Below, piece after piece: positions 1 through 13,700 of a stretch of 64,000 nt of DNA. Below the pieces are notes generated by a model. The model searched no databases and was not told the DNA's origin. It was given only the letters and a program-made list of their open reading frames with translations. This DNA is from Wuchereria bancrofti (taxonomy: Eukaryota > Nematoda > Chromadorea > Rhabditida > Onchocercidae), in assembly GCA_005281725.1 (NCBI GenBank), contig SSBO01000012.1:7260607-7324606 (forward strand). Reading direction: 5' to 3'. A program made the position numbers and the translations under genes. How positions within the stretch are numbered: position 1 is the stretch's first letter; each line of letters opens with the position of its first letter.

Positions 1-1001
1 TCAATAGGGAACCAATCAGCGAAACCAAAGCCTTAGATGCATTGAAATAGTCTTGGTAAATACTCATGAAAGCACCAAATGAATTAGCGATACCATCAAC
101 CACAAAATTTGACATGAATGCGGCAAATACGATCACCCACCCATAACCACCATCTGGCGGTGTTGGCAACACGTCGCTGAAGTCCCCTTCCTCCGAACCA
201 TCTTTATCACCTTCAACGTTAGAAAAACATTATTATGAATTACTTACAGTTCTCCCTTATGAATGGTTTTCTTTCATAGCACAGAAAATGCGCACCTAAC
301 CGTTCTACTGTGTCTGGCTGATCAGAATAAACTTGAAAGATCACGTGAATGCTTTGAAAATGCGAAATTCAAATACCAGTATCATATGTGTACTAGTTCA
401 TAACGTGTGGGAATGACAACCGATGTAGTAAAACTGTCTCTATAGGGTTCACCTTTACGCTTAATTATTCGACCACTGAATTCACTTATGCTACAATTGT
501 AATGACCAGTATGCACAGCTTCTTATTTTCTTTCGCATTAAATAGAAGCGTCGTATAACACTACAACACTAATACTGAGAAAAGATACAAACACACTGTA
601 GCAATCCTGAGCGTTGTCATGATTGCATTTACCACCCATATTTTCACCATTACACGCTTCTGCTTCATCCGGATTTGCTAAAAGTCAACGTTTATGCATC
701 GGTGATTTTATGATCTATTGATTAAAAATTATTTTTGCTCTTTCTCCAGACGACATTCTTACTGTTTATTTTTCATTAATGGAAATGAAAAGATGGTATA
801 AACGAAATATTGACAATAGGTGTTTATGTTCAACATGCGGAAGTATGTCAATAAGAACATCGCATTGAAATGCTAAACGAATTCGGCGACATCAGAAAAT
901 ATACCGTGTCCGTTTCTTTTTGAATTATCTTCAGCATGCAACAATTTACTAGATGAGTGATTGCCACTAACAACTGGTGGTAGATCTCTCCCAGTGTCAC
1001 C
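1..1001 (-). CDS. SLC16-type monocarboxylate transporter, N-terminal exons (partial)
   Basis: Minus-strand exons: 905-1001, probably 597-677, and 1-210, which runs off the window. The 1-210 exon encodes an acidic leader, then the family hallmark PDGGYGWVIV, followed by the first membrane helix (FAAFMSNFVVDGIANSFG) and YQDYFNASKALVSLIGS. PDGGYGW before helix 1 is the signature of monocarboxylate transporters, 12-helix plasma-membrane carriers that move lactate, pyruvate or related acids, often with a proton. All junctions are phase 1 (905 into 677, 597 into 210), which supports the small middle exon (ANPDEAEACNGENMGG), although its donor GTGTGT is weak. No start codon was located: exon 905-1001 begins after a TTTGCAG acceptor, so a more 5' exon must lie beyond 1001. 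The substrate cannot be read from this fragment. The family call is firm; the 5' structure is tentative. Confidence 0.85.
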
Positions 1002-4000
1002 CTGCAAACCGAAATGAGTAACAGTTACAAATTGTAGTGACTTCACATTGTTTTCTCTGGATGGATATTACCAGCTTATATTTATCAATTATTATAAAAG
1101 ATATTTCCCAACAAACCTGGGTCCCTTCAGTAAGCCAAGCACCATTTACTGCTTTAATACTCTTCTCAGTAGGCATACTTGTTATTTTTCTGAAATCATA
1201 GATGTCAAGTCCATTCTGTTTAAGACGATATCAAAAAGCGCAAAAAAGGCATTAACTCTATATCTTTTAATGATGTTGGTAAGAAATCTGAAAGACAGAA
1301 ATTTATTGAGAAATAAAGGTTACAAAGATTATCCTAAACCTTGACCCACGGTGGTGGCATTGACGAAAATAAAAAATGCATGCGTTAATTTCAGGAAGCA
1401 AATCTCTACTAATTAATGTTTAATGTTAACCTCTCCAACAAGTATCAAATTAACACAATTTTTTTAACTTCCAACTAGTGTCTTCTAAGTATCGAATGAA
1501 GTGATGCGAATGAAGAATACCTCAGTCTAAACTTTGAAACCGAACTTTCTCCTACAGTAAAAAAAACACTTCTCTGACCTAAAGGTTATTAAACCGTTAT
1601 TCTTACCAAGATCACAATAAAACTCCAGAGGTGTTAGCAAATTTTCAGCCCTTAATTATGAAACATATTTAATTTAAAGAACCTTTGATACACGAAAAAA
1701 AGGGACAAGTGGGAACAACAACACTAGAAGCTATAGAAATCTCAAAGTGATAGTAGGGATAAACAACGCAAAAATAGATAGCTATATGATCATCAAAACT
1801 TGTAAAAACTGGATAAATGAGTCGAAAAAAAGGTGAATCATGAAAAGACAAACGTCTTAAACTTTGAAATTTTTGATAATAATAGCTTCCATCCAATCCT
1901 GTTACTCAAGTATCATCGCTCACACCAATTATGGTATCGCAACAGTTAACATGTCAATAGAGCGCTAAATTAATTTCACATTTTCAAGTAGAGGTCTTAT
2001 AATAAAAATAATGTACATTCCGCATCAAATGGTACAGAAAATGAAAACATCTAATGAATTGTGGAATTCGCTCACCATCAGTAGCTCTTAAACGTTCTCC
2101 AGAGAATGATGTCAATATTTGAACCAGATTCTATTTCCGTTTTTTGCCTCAATAAAAATTTTCAAATGATTTCAAGGCTATTTTTTTGTTTGGTTTGAAC
2201 AGCCACAAGAAGTTTCAGAATCAAAGTTCACCGCGAATCAAAATGAAAACTATGCTCAGAAAATTGAAATTAAAATACAATTTAGGACCACATGCCTATC
2301 GAGTTTCATTGAACACAGTGTTTCTTATATTTTTTAAGACGAAATATTAATAACAGTTGAAAAGGCAAGTAGGAAACAAGTGAGGAAAGAACATTGAGAA
2401 AAGGAGAACGTTATCTGGGTGCAACAGAGAGACATCTAGCTGTTCACACGATCATTTATGTCCTTGAATAAAGCATTCACTGTTTTCCAAGCATGTGCCT
2501 CTCAGTCGTTCTGGCATAAAAAGAAATGGAAAATACAAGCTGATAGACACATTAAGTTTTTGGTCTAATATAATTATTGTTTGCTAAATAAATTGACAAT
2601 AATGTAAGCCGAAAATTAATTTCTTTAATGCAATTAACCAAAGAACAAAGATCCTTCTCTGACAAGAATTTCAGAGACCATTCTGATTTTACCAGTCAGA
2701 CAATATATTATCATAACACTCCCCAAATTACTTGTGCACTAGAGATATGTAATACCTTTGAAACTTTAAAAGAATACAAATGTTGGAGAAATGTGCGCAG
2801 ATTTTAGAATATAATGCTCCACAATTCTAATAAGCTAAATAAAAAGACAAAACTATTTAGTTTATCACTTAGAGAAAAGAAATTCGTCTAAAGGGAGTAA
2901 TCACTTTATCATTAAAAAATCTATCGCACCAAGGTAGGGAAGGAAGCAACGAATTTAATGCGGAAGGGTGGATATACTACACTGAACTTTTCTAATTCTA
3001 GGTCCATATAAATGCAAATGCAAAAACTCAATTTCAGTACTTTCAATTTTTTGGCAAAAACTTTTGGAACAATTTTACAATTATTGACATTAAGATAGTC
3101 AAATCTGGCTCTCGAGAAGTGCTCCAAGAGGAAAAGAAATGCGATTCGATTTTAAAGTGAATAACTCGGGTTGAAACTATTAATAGTAGATAATATCAAA
3201 GCGAGCAACTCACACTCTTGGCAGTGATACACTCTATTAATAAAAATATGATGACGGGAAACCAGAAATACTGGAAAATCTGAAGTAAATAATGGAAGTT
3301 GAAGCAGTGATAGAGCTTGGAGGAAAATCAAAGCACAAAGTTGCAAAGGTTACTGATGCAAACCATTCTACATACCAAACGGTTACACATACCCCTGATA
3401 ACATCTCTGTTTGTCAGCAACATTGCATGTACTTCTATTGCTTCTGGATTAATTTATATGATCAATTTTTCAGCTAAACAGGACCTAGTAGCTGAGGCAA
3501 TAAAGACAGCAATATGCAAATATGGACTGATTATAAAGAAGCCTTTTTTTTATAAAAAACAAAAATACTTTGTGATGGAGAAACATATTCGGTGTCACAA
3601 GTAGAGGCCTAATTTTATGAAACATTTGACCAACTTCACATCCCAAGTTCAACCAGCCATTCCATTACACAATTACAAGCTAAGTTTTATTCCACACTTA
3701 ACACGTTCTGCTGCATCTTTCCGGACCTCTGTCACTTTAAAAAAAAAAGGAAAAACAGTTCACCACTAAATGTAAAATAAATTCTAAGACCTGTCTTTGA
3801 AAGCTCAGGTTACATGGATAACGAAATAATCACTCTCTAATTACAATTTCAATCCACTAAAGACAACAGAGACCCTTGGCACCACATAAATCCCCTGAAA
3901 GGGACGAAATGTCGTCGTTTCAAGTTTCATAAGGATAAAGAAAAAATCTAATAATCTGAATCATGAGCTACAAAAAAACCATTATCTTTGGAACAAGAAG

Positions 4001-7000
4001 TGACGAAATAAGGGGCCAAAAAAAGGACAGTTCACAATGTACAGATGATACAAAGGAAACATCAGTCAATTTTGATTCCCTTCAAATTGATTAAAGGTAT
4101 ACATCTGAGCTAAAAGTGAAATTTTTGCATTATAGTGATATCATTCTATAAAAACTTTCACCAATATTATTTAGTGAAGTAAAAACATTGTTTATGTCGA
4201 CGTGCTTACATTCATACCTAATCTTTTTTTTTCGTGTTCCACACCTGCTGCTCCACTGCTATCTTCTCATGTGCCATGCAACTTAAGAAGTAGCGAGTCA
4301 TTTCTACTAGTTGAAGAAAAGACAAGGATGTAGTCCAAACACAGCACTGAACTTCCAATTTTCACATCGTGGTGTTCTAACGAACCATATCATTTAATAC
4401 TAATATGTATTACCTTTTTTCAAGACTTAACAACTCGTATCGAACAAACATGTATTAGCAAACTGGTTCTGCTCATAAAAAACATTTTACTCGGACAATT
4501 AGTAGGACAACGATATCCAGATGAACTCTGTAAGGAATTACTAATAGAAAATATGTTAAGAGGTAATATACTGGAGTGGAAAAGAGAAGAATTATAAATC
4601 TGGAGTGAGACCATGGCTTGCAGCATGTGATTTTCTCAAGTATTTACCTTTTAGGGAGCAGAACTTCAAGATCAGATGAAGGAAGCAACCACAAGCAGAA
4701 AGATGGATTCAAACAATGGTTTAAATCCTTCTCTTCTTTTGAATCACTGCTCAAAATTAATTAGGATAAATTGGGAAGGCAAACTGCAACCCTTAGGCAA
4801 ATCGATTAGGGAGAGAAAGATGAAAAGTCAAAATGTCTCGCGCCTACTGGCTGGAATGGAAATATCAGAAGGTTGGCGTGCATTGTTGATAAATTGACCA
4901 CAAAAAGGTAGCAATGATAACGACTAAAAAGTGAAGTTTGGAATGGAACAGCGCTGCTCCTAGCACACCCATCATCCAGGACCGATTGTACACACATACA
5001 TACGCCTAGATTTCCAAGAGCATAGCGCGACATAGTGAGACAGATGGCTGCACCATCAGGACACGAACAAAGCCATGCCAGTGCTATCAGTCTCTTGAAC
5101 AAGCATCGAATGGATTGGACGAAACGACTGATGAGACTTCAAACTAGATAGCCCTATTTTCACACACTGCATTAAATGGACGAAAATTTATTGCATTCAT
5201 TTGCCATTGACGAACATTCAGAAACATTTACAAATGTTTAACTCTGAAATAATAATGAAGAAAACGAGAGTGCTAGAATTGCCAGTCGTTGACGAAATAC
5301 AGAATTTGCAGAGATGGACCAAGAGTAACAAGCATCAGTCAAAACCAACAAACTATTGTTTGAATATCGCAAGTAAAGGAAGAAATTTCAAAATATGATA
5401 AAATAAAGATGAAGAAAAAACGAAATATATGACAATGTAGAGTTTTCGAACACCAAAATTCGTTCAACATTATTAGTACTTCTCAATTAGTGTGTCAATA
5501 TACATTCAATGCATAACATTTTAATATTCAATTTATGGAAAACACGAAGAACAGACATGGGGAAACTGCTGAGTGATTAAAACAGCTGTCTAAAGCTACA
5601 AATTCTTTTAACATTTAGCAGCTAACAACCCTCTTCCAAGTTACTCATTATAATAATCCTATTTTTAAAACTGACAATGGTAACGCGATTAATTAGGAGC
5701 AATGATCTCACGATGAGAGTTTTGTTCAGAATGCCATCCCTTCCACTTTATGGCTACAATGAATGAATTCAATTATTACATTAATGAAACATCTATATTT
5801 TGCAGTTTCAGCATATCATATGCTGGGGACTTTTTCATGTCTTATGAGAATAAACAAATTCGCCAGGTACAGGTTTTAAGTAATGATTATGATCAGCAAA
5901 CTCCTCCTCGTATCCAATCTCTACTGCAGGATTTTTCCTTCTTTCTTAAAGACAGCATTATTCTCTTCAACAAATATAATGCTAACAAATATCATAACAC
6001 GTCTGCAATGGCCTTCACTGTAGACTCTTATCAATAAGATGATTTTCAGTACTTCTTACAAGAATATTAAAATCAACAATTCATTGAAATCCTTGATTAT
6101 GAATTTGAAAGATTTCTAGAATGAAACAGAAAAAATTTAAGACAATTGGATAAAATGAAAGTTTGTCTGTGTGGAAGGAAAAGGAAAGAACAAAATAGAA
6201 GGACAAGCAGAGAGGAATGAGGTTTTAAAAAATGAGTAATTTAACTAACCAAAACTCTAAACTGAAATAACAGGTGATATATGAATAAAATTTCTCTGAT
6301 TTCCTAATTGTTTCTCAGGTGAAAGAAAAACAGTGCGTAAAAGAGAAAAAGAAGGTGTTACGACACTCCCTTTTTCACCGATTTATTTCATTTCTGAAAA
6401 TAACGCATACTTAAGAACTGTTTACCAGGAAACTGATCAAAATTAAGCACAAATACTCCTAGTTACTCACAACAATTTCAAATTCGAGAAAAACTGACCA
6501 CTCTCTCGTCGACGTTTAAAACACATTTGAGCAACTAACTGTTTATTCCAATACAATGGAAAGTAAACGACCGTGTAAATGACATGAGAAATGGGAAAGT
6601 GTACGTTTCCAAATGTCGATAAAGATATTAACGCAACTGAAGACATTACCGTAACCTGCTCATCAGAGATCTACAATTCCTCCCCATGTTTTTTCTACTT
6701 CTCCTTTTGTCTTACCAGTTCTTACTTATCACTGTTAATTTTCCTCAATCATACTGTTGTAACGCTTAACAAATTCGAGGGATTTTGATTTTTTCTCTTC
6801 CACCATAACAATTTCTTAAAGTAAGTTGCTTCCAAACTTTAAGACTTAGTCGATTATTCCGAGGTATTTGATACACCTACATTAATCATTGCTATAGCAG
6901 TTTTTCATGCAGTGCCTTCTAACGGTTGTCATATAAAGGAAGCAACCAATAATTTTTTTTTTGTCCTCTTGCTATGACGGTTCACTTCATCCGAATGTCC

Positions 7001-7747
7001 CGGACTGTACGAGATGATGTCAATTCGATTCCAGTTTTTCATCTTCGATTTTCAGTCATATTGTGCTTATAGCTCATGTCAAGTAAGAGCTTGCGAAGTT
7101 ATTCAGTTTTTACGTCAATCCATTTCATCGCTCATTTCGCATACGCTTAGATGTCACGCATCCCCATCTCCACCTATTTACATTGGCACTGTAAAAATTC
7201 GCGACGAGGACCAACCGTAAATTACTTTTCACCTCTAATGTACAAACTGGAGAAGTACACTTGAAAAAATCAAACTGCTGTTGTATGTTGAATAAGGTTG
7301 GGAAATGGATTAGTCAGTTATACTCTCATATCTTTCTTAGGAAAGGTAACCTATGACTTTCACGTATGCTTGTGCATGTTGACTATCAGTTTACTGCTGT
7401 GTATAACATTACCTTCATTTAGTATGATTTTTTTTCGCGAAATTTTCCACGCTTTTTTTCCAACTAACATTGTGCGAACCTTACCTAATATACATGTTTC
7501 TAAACTCAGTCATTGAGAGTATGCAGAGATATACAGCAATTCTTAGGACGATATTATTCGACCTTGCCACCAAACTGCTTACGTGCTGGCCGAGCTTAAG
7601 CATTGTTGAAATTATCTTGCTTGTGATTACTGGAATTACATGATTTATGTAACTTTGCGGTGGACCGGTCAGACCGACTGCCATCCTCAATTTCGAGATG
7701 AAATTTTTTTAAAAGAGTCAGTTATACTCTCATAAAATCGAACAGCA
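1002..7747. other. Divergent intergenic / 5' region, no convincing gene
   Basis: About 6.7 kb between the transporter's first visible exon (minus) and the PERK start (plus). It probably holds the transporter's missing 5' exon or exons and both promoters. All open frames are under 100 codons, low in complexity and without a domain signature. One stretch, about 4930-5130, is clearly richer in G+C than its surroundings and would be my first candidate for an upstream exon or promoter. I see nothing else supportable. Confidence 0.5.
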
Positions 7748-10700
7748 ATGTGGAGAATGATCTGTTCATTGGTTATTGGAGCACAGATTTTATTCTTTGC
7801 CACCTTTTTTCACACCTCTTTGGCACACGATGATGAGGTTGCGTTTGTTGAAGATGACGTGGAAGAGGTGGAGGTTGGTTTTTATCTTTATTGATTTTTG
7901 CACATAGTATAATAGTATATTGTACATTTTCGTTTACAGTGGCATTTCATCTAGGTCTTGCTATGTAAGAGGTGCAAACGAGACTTATTAACATAGCGAA
8001 CTTTGGCTTATTGAAATCTATTACAGTTGTCACCGAAGCAGACTTCTGTGGAATGTTGCGCCACTGATAGCGCTAGCTTCATCAGTAAGCATTATTTTTT
8101 GGTAAGAGTTTATTCTGTCAATTTCTTGGTTCATGATGTAAAGCAGAAGCGTGTTACTGGAGTTCTTGAATGAATTTCAAACTAAAATGTCATACCTTTC
8201 AGGCAAGTACAGTAGATGGCAAAATAACGGCAATGGATATCGAAAAAAATGGTGAAGTGGTATGGATAGTGGATGCTGATAATGTTCCATTGTTATCAAG
8301 TTCGCTTAATCAGCAAAAAGTAATACTATAATTATGACATTAGTTCCTTTTGCGAATAAAGCTCAACTTTTTTGCTTTATCAGTTAAATATATCGCCCTT
8401 TTAGAGTGTGTCGGTTAAGATCTAGAACATTTTTGAAATCTATAATTTATAACATATTGTGAAAGCTTTGTTAGTAAAAAGAATCATCGCTTTTTTTGCA
8501 AATTTTGATCAGTAACTTAATTTTATTCGAGCGATGTTCAGTACATTCAACACAGAACTAAGAAGTGTAATATGTTGGCTTTGTAATGTTACTTCCCTCA
8601 CATTTTCGTCTTGAAGATAACCTTCCTTTGCTTTTTTTTACTAGTATTCTTTGGATGTATTTCGGGTTTTGCAGTTAGCAGCCGATAATTTTCCATACAT
8701 GTTGGTCCCATCGCTTGATGGTTCGTTATACATGTTCAATGTGAAAAGTAGTTCGTTGAGTTTAATCCCGTTGAGCGCTAATGCGCGGATACTGATTGGG
8801 AATGATGAGATTGCTGGTGGGACATTTGTAACATCTACTGGAATCAATCCTCTTACTGGCAAGGTATTTCATTTTGAAATCATTTAAGACGTTTGCTTAT
8901 CACAGTTTTATGGTCTGTTAGAGGGGACTTGAATTTACGTTGTTTACTGCTGTGTTAATGAATTATATTCTCATAATTTTTGAGATGAGATATCAATGTA
9001 CAGCAGGAAAATGCATGCAGTACGAGACAACAAGGAACGATTCATCGCTTTATACACTTATTATGCGGAAAAATACACAAGTTGCTCGAGCTGCTGATCC
9101 CGTTACTGGGACAGAGAAGTGCATATATAAATACATAAATAACTGTCAGTTGGATGGTTCATTTGAAAAATTCCCAAATTTATGGCTTAGTATAGATAAA
9201 TTTTAGGTGGAATTTATCAGTCGGTGAATATGACATTAGTCTGGTTTCATCAGACCATTCACTTCATTTTGAAAGCGCAAGTGTACCTGCTCATATCCGT
9301 TTTCTCTTGGAACCTCCGAGCGGTAGTATTTCAGCAGTTGATAACTGCGGAAATTTGAAGTGGGAAAAACGGCTGTCAAGCCCAATAGCTAGAGCTTGGC
9401 AATTATCTCGTGGCAGAATTTTCGAGGTTGGTGTTAACAATATTCTTTTAATATTTTTAACGAATATGTTAGTAATTATTTTTTGGAATCGGAAATCTTT
9501 ACTATTCGTTTCAAATATTAAATAGTATTTTCCTTAAATGAAGGGTTCAACTACCTCAAAGCAATAAAATTTTTTAAAAAACAATTATTTATAGAGTCTT
9601 CCGTTGACATTGTTTAATTTTTTTTTCAGATATCACTGTTTTCTCCTGAAACTATAGGTGCATTGAGTGACTTTACTGAAAATGGTCATCAGTTTATCCC
9701 TAAATATGAAGCACCGTTTTATTTCGGTAAATTTTCAGATTAGAATTAAATTTCTGGGATTTGTTCTCGTTGAGTGATTGCGATTACCGTCTGCTTAAAA
9801 ATGTTAAACTTGAACTTCATATTAATTCTTGACTATGTAGTGGTACAAATTTCACAGCGTTAAAATTTTCTTTCTGCTGGAACAATAAACAAGAGACTTT
9901 GCAAAAGCACTACAACTTCAAAAAATTGTGCCAACCACTTATTAATGTTTTTAAACTACTTATGGAAATAGTTACTTTCGCTCAGAGGAAAGTTATGTTT
10001 TATCTCGTTGCACATTTATTTATTTATTTATTTTTTTGACTGAAACTTGGATACATTTGATAAACTGATAGACTAATTTTTCAGGAACAGTCAATTCAGA
10101 ACCGTATATTATACCTTCGGAGTTTATGCGAGAACTGCGCCGAACATCTGCAAATATGCAAACGGAATATCATCCGAAAATATCAGATTCGTCTTATTAC
10201 TCAAGAGCGCCATTTTTGGAAAGTCTGGAAGTTGGTAAGTTTGTTAACATAAAAGTGCGGCTAAGTGCACTTCACTTTCTTAATTTATTTTTTGCAGTAA
10301 ACGTTTATTTCCTTGACTTCAGGCAATTTGATACGGCGATCATATAGGACTGAAAATATGATTGAGAGTAATCAAGTAAATAGTGTTCGAGATTCAGCTG
10401 CCTCAAAGTCACTGACATGTAATATATATGATGCAATTACCATTGCTGGCAGCAAAAAGTTTGAAGAAAACATTGAAGTGACAGGTTAGTTTCAGGAAAT
10501 AAATAACAGATTCATAAACGTTTGCCTTATTTGTGAGAATTAGTGTTCAGTTTGTCTTTCCTAGTCTGTGTAATGTTTGCATCACTTATTCTCCTTCAGG
10601 TTTTTTAGAAGTTTCTTTGTGCACACTCTTAAATTATGTTTTTATGTCACTTTACGATTATATTGCTAGGTGATTATGGTTGGTACATATTCAACCCACT

Positions 10701-13700
10701 TCGAAAGCCATGCCAAAAAAGCAACCCTTTTCGAGAAATCGATCAGAAGAAGCTAAGTCCTTGTAGACGAAAGGATGTTTTGGAAGAGCTGAAACAGATC
10801 GCACATGAACCAGTTTCAGGATGGTGGTAAGAAAGTGTTATTGCTGTAGATGCTCATCTTTCGCGTTTTTCATCTCAATCAATGTACAAAAACCAGAATC
10901 TGAATAAGAGTATAACGTTGCATTGCTGGTAGTTGCTCTATGTGACATTGTCTAGGTTTTATGGCTTCTACTAATAAATATTTCAGGAAAATCATTGCAC
11001 TTTTCTTGTCTTTAATTGCCAGTTCATTTGCTGCTATAATTCTATTTTACTGGCAACACATTCGGCATCTCAAGTTATTTGTTTTACTACATGATCTTAG
11101 GAAGAGATCTCACACTCACTGCAATATTTCACTTCCGGTTTGTTTTCTGCTCAGAAAAATGATAATTTGCATCCTTTTAGATGATGCATTTTAATTACAA
11201 TGTCGTGTAGTTAAAACCTTCCCTTTTAATGATTCGTTAACGAAAAGGTTATTTGCACTGAAAAAAAAAAGCATGGGTCAAGTCACTTCAAAAAATGAAG
11301 TTTTTTAGGATGAGTGTTTGTAACCTGATATGGGTGAAATAAAAATTTTAAAAACGTTTGCATCAGTTGCTGAGCAATATTTTCTAGAGTACTGGTATTT
11401 TATAAAGGTAGTTATGCTAAGCTGGATTCGATAAAACACAGTATAATGAAAATTGAATTTATTGTTAGGTGCAGTTATTTGCACTGCATATTCACAGGGT
11501 ATTTCAATGTATAATGGTTGGTATATTCATATATTCGTAATATTTAAAAAAATCCAATGGTCATACTTTTCCAGCGATTGAGCTTCTGAAGAATAATTCA
11601 AGTAATGAAAATTGCGATTGTGTTCATTGTCAGGGATATTTACTTAAAGCCACTTTAGGATACGAAATCAAAATATTAATTGCTACACATAATTTCTAGT
11701 CGCTCCAAAAGACGAAATACCCAAGTGTTGGCGCATCTTTTGGTACCAGGATGAATCGGAAAACAAGCACAACAGCTCCTCAACCCGCAGAACAGTTGTT
11801 TTCATCGAAGTAAGCATTAGATACTTTATTTAGCATGTTCATTAAAATATATCAGCAGTTCTTGTTGACGGTAATTAAAAGTAGAACGCATATCTGTTAA
11901 GTATAATGATTGTGGTTAAGCAATTTGTTAAGTTCTTTTGGTACTGAATTTGAACACAGCAGTTACATATAGTGCTTAGTATCCCACACAAAAAATGAGA
12001 GATTTAAAGGAAGACTTAATGCTGTTGAAATGATGTTCCGTTCTTATGTATTCCTAGTCTTTCTGTTATTCTTTCTATGACTTTGACATTTCATCATAAT
12101 ATTGGCATATTCAGATTTCTCGAAGATTTTGTGCCTGAGAAATGGCTTGGACGTGGTGGTTATGGTGTTGTTTTTAATTGTCGCAATCGACTGGATGACA
12201 GAAGCTATGCTGTTAAACGAATAGCAGTTAGCAATACGTCTGTTTATCATTATTACCGTCATAACGAAGTACTTTAATAAGACTAATATTATAGTGATGC
12301 AGTTCCGTGATCGTTATTACAGAACAGAAGACACTCCAAAGTGTCAGATAAATGTTCTTTGACAGAATTATTTGGTTAGTTACGTCCGATGTGAATTCAT
12401 GTCAATAAGAATGTACCATTCTTAAATTTTCGTCTTTTAGTAACAGGTCTACATGGTTGTAGACCATATTAATATCAGCTTGTTCTGTACATTTTTTAGT
12501 GCCAATGAGATTTCTTCATGTTGTTGGTGCCAGATTTTTATTGTTTACTTTGTTTTAAAAATTGTTCAGAATTTTAGTATTGTTTAAAATTTCTCTAATC
12601 TAACAATTAAGAACTACTGCAATCGATCATGTAAAACGAGAAGCGCGTGCAATGGCACGTCTTGATCATCCGGGCATAATTCGTTACTTCCATACGTGGA
12701 TGGAAAGACCTCCTTCCGGTTGGCAGCAAACAAAAGATAAGGAAATTCTTCAAAACATGTATGTTTTTCAGCTTCTCAAACTTGCTTTTTTTCACTTTGT
12801 TTTGTTACTGCAAAGAATATTTTCAGTCGCTTTACTGAGGGTTCAGGAAATAAATTCGCAATGCAAACACTGGAAAGTGAACAGAATATAACCGAGTCAA
12901 AAAATCTTACAAATAAGGCATGTGGTACTTGAATTCACAGACTTTTTTCTTTAAAAAAAGTGATTACAGATCATGCTTTTTATCTTCGTGCCTTTACTAT
13001 TGAAATACATGTGTGGGAAAATAGTGACGCTGAATTTTGGTACTGATGGTGCATTCGTGAAATGTAATTAGAGTAATTTAGGATTCGTCAGTCAGTAAGG
13101 AACTGTTGTATGGATTAAATTTAAACACGTCTATCAACGAAAAAGGTATTGCCATAAGCGGTGATGCCGATAATCTTTCGTGGATAAGTAATGATAATGA
13201 CAGTGAACTGAGATCAGCAACAGAATCGGACTCATCTTCTCTTGATATTAACAACATGTCTACTGGACCTGGAATTACTGCCGTAGCTAGTAATTCGATT
13301 TTTTTAAAAATTTTTTTTCTGTAAATTTATTTGTGTATCTACATTTTTTGGCGATTCTACTGTGTGATTCTCAAAAATTTTCGCTACAACATTGCAGTTC
13401 AATATTGTATTTGGAAGCACAACACACTTGGGTAATTTTTCTTTCATCTAACCTTACTCCGGACCGATTGATGCTTGTTCTTTTACTCCCTGGAATATAA
13501 TCCCTGGGTTTTATACGAATAATGATATTAGATTTTTCCAGTTGTACTGGAGTTTTAGCAGCTTAGGTTTTTCAGCAGGAAGTGATGATTCAACAGGCAT
13601 AATTTTTGCTCACTGTAGAAACTCGTTACACAGCACTGAAGAAATCGCAAAAAAAACATCAAGAAACAGCACATCACTGGATCCTCTTCAACCTCCTGCT

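Noticed and set aside
4806..5102. 98-codon minus frame in a G+C-richer patch
   Set aside because: No splice context or family resemblance. Mentioned only as a possible upstream exon or promoter area.
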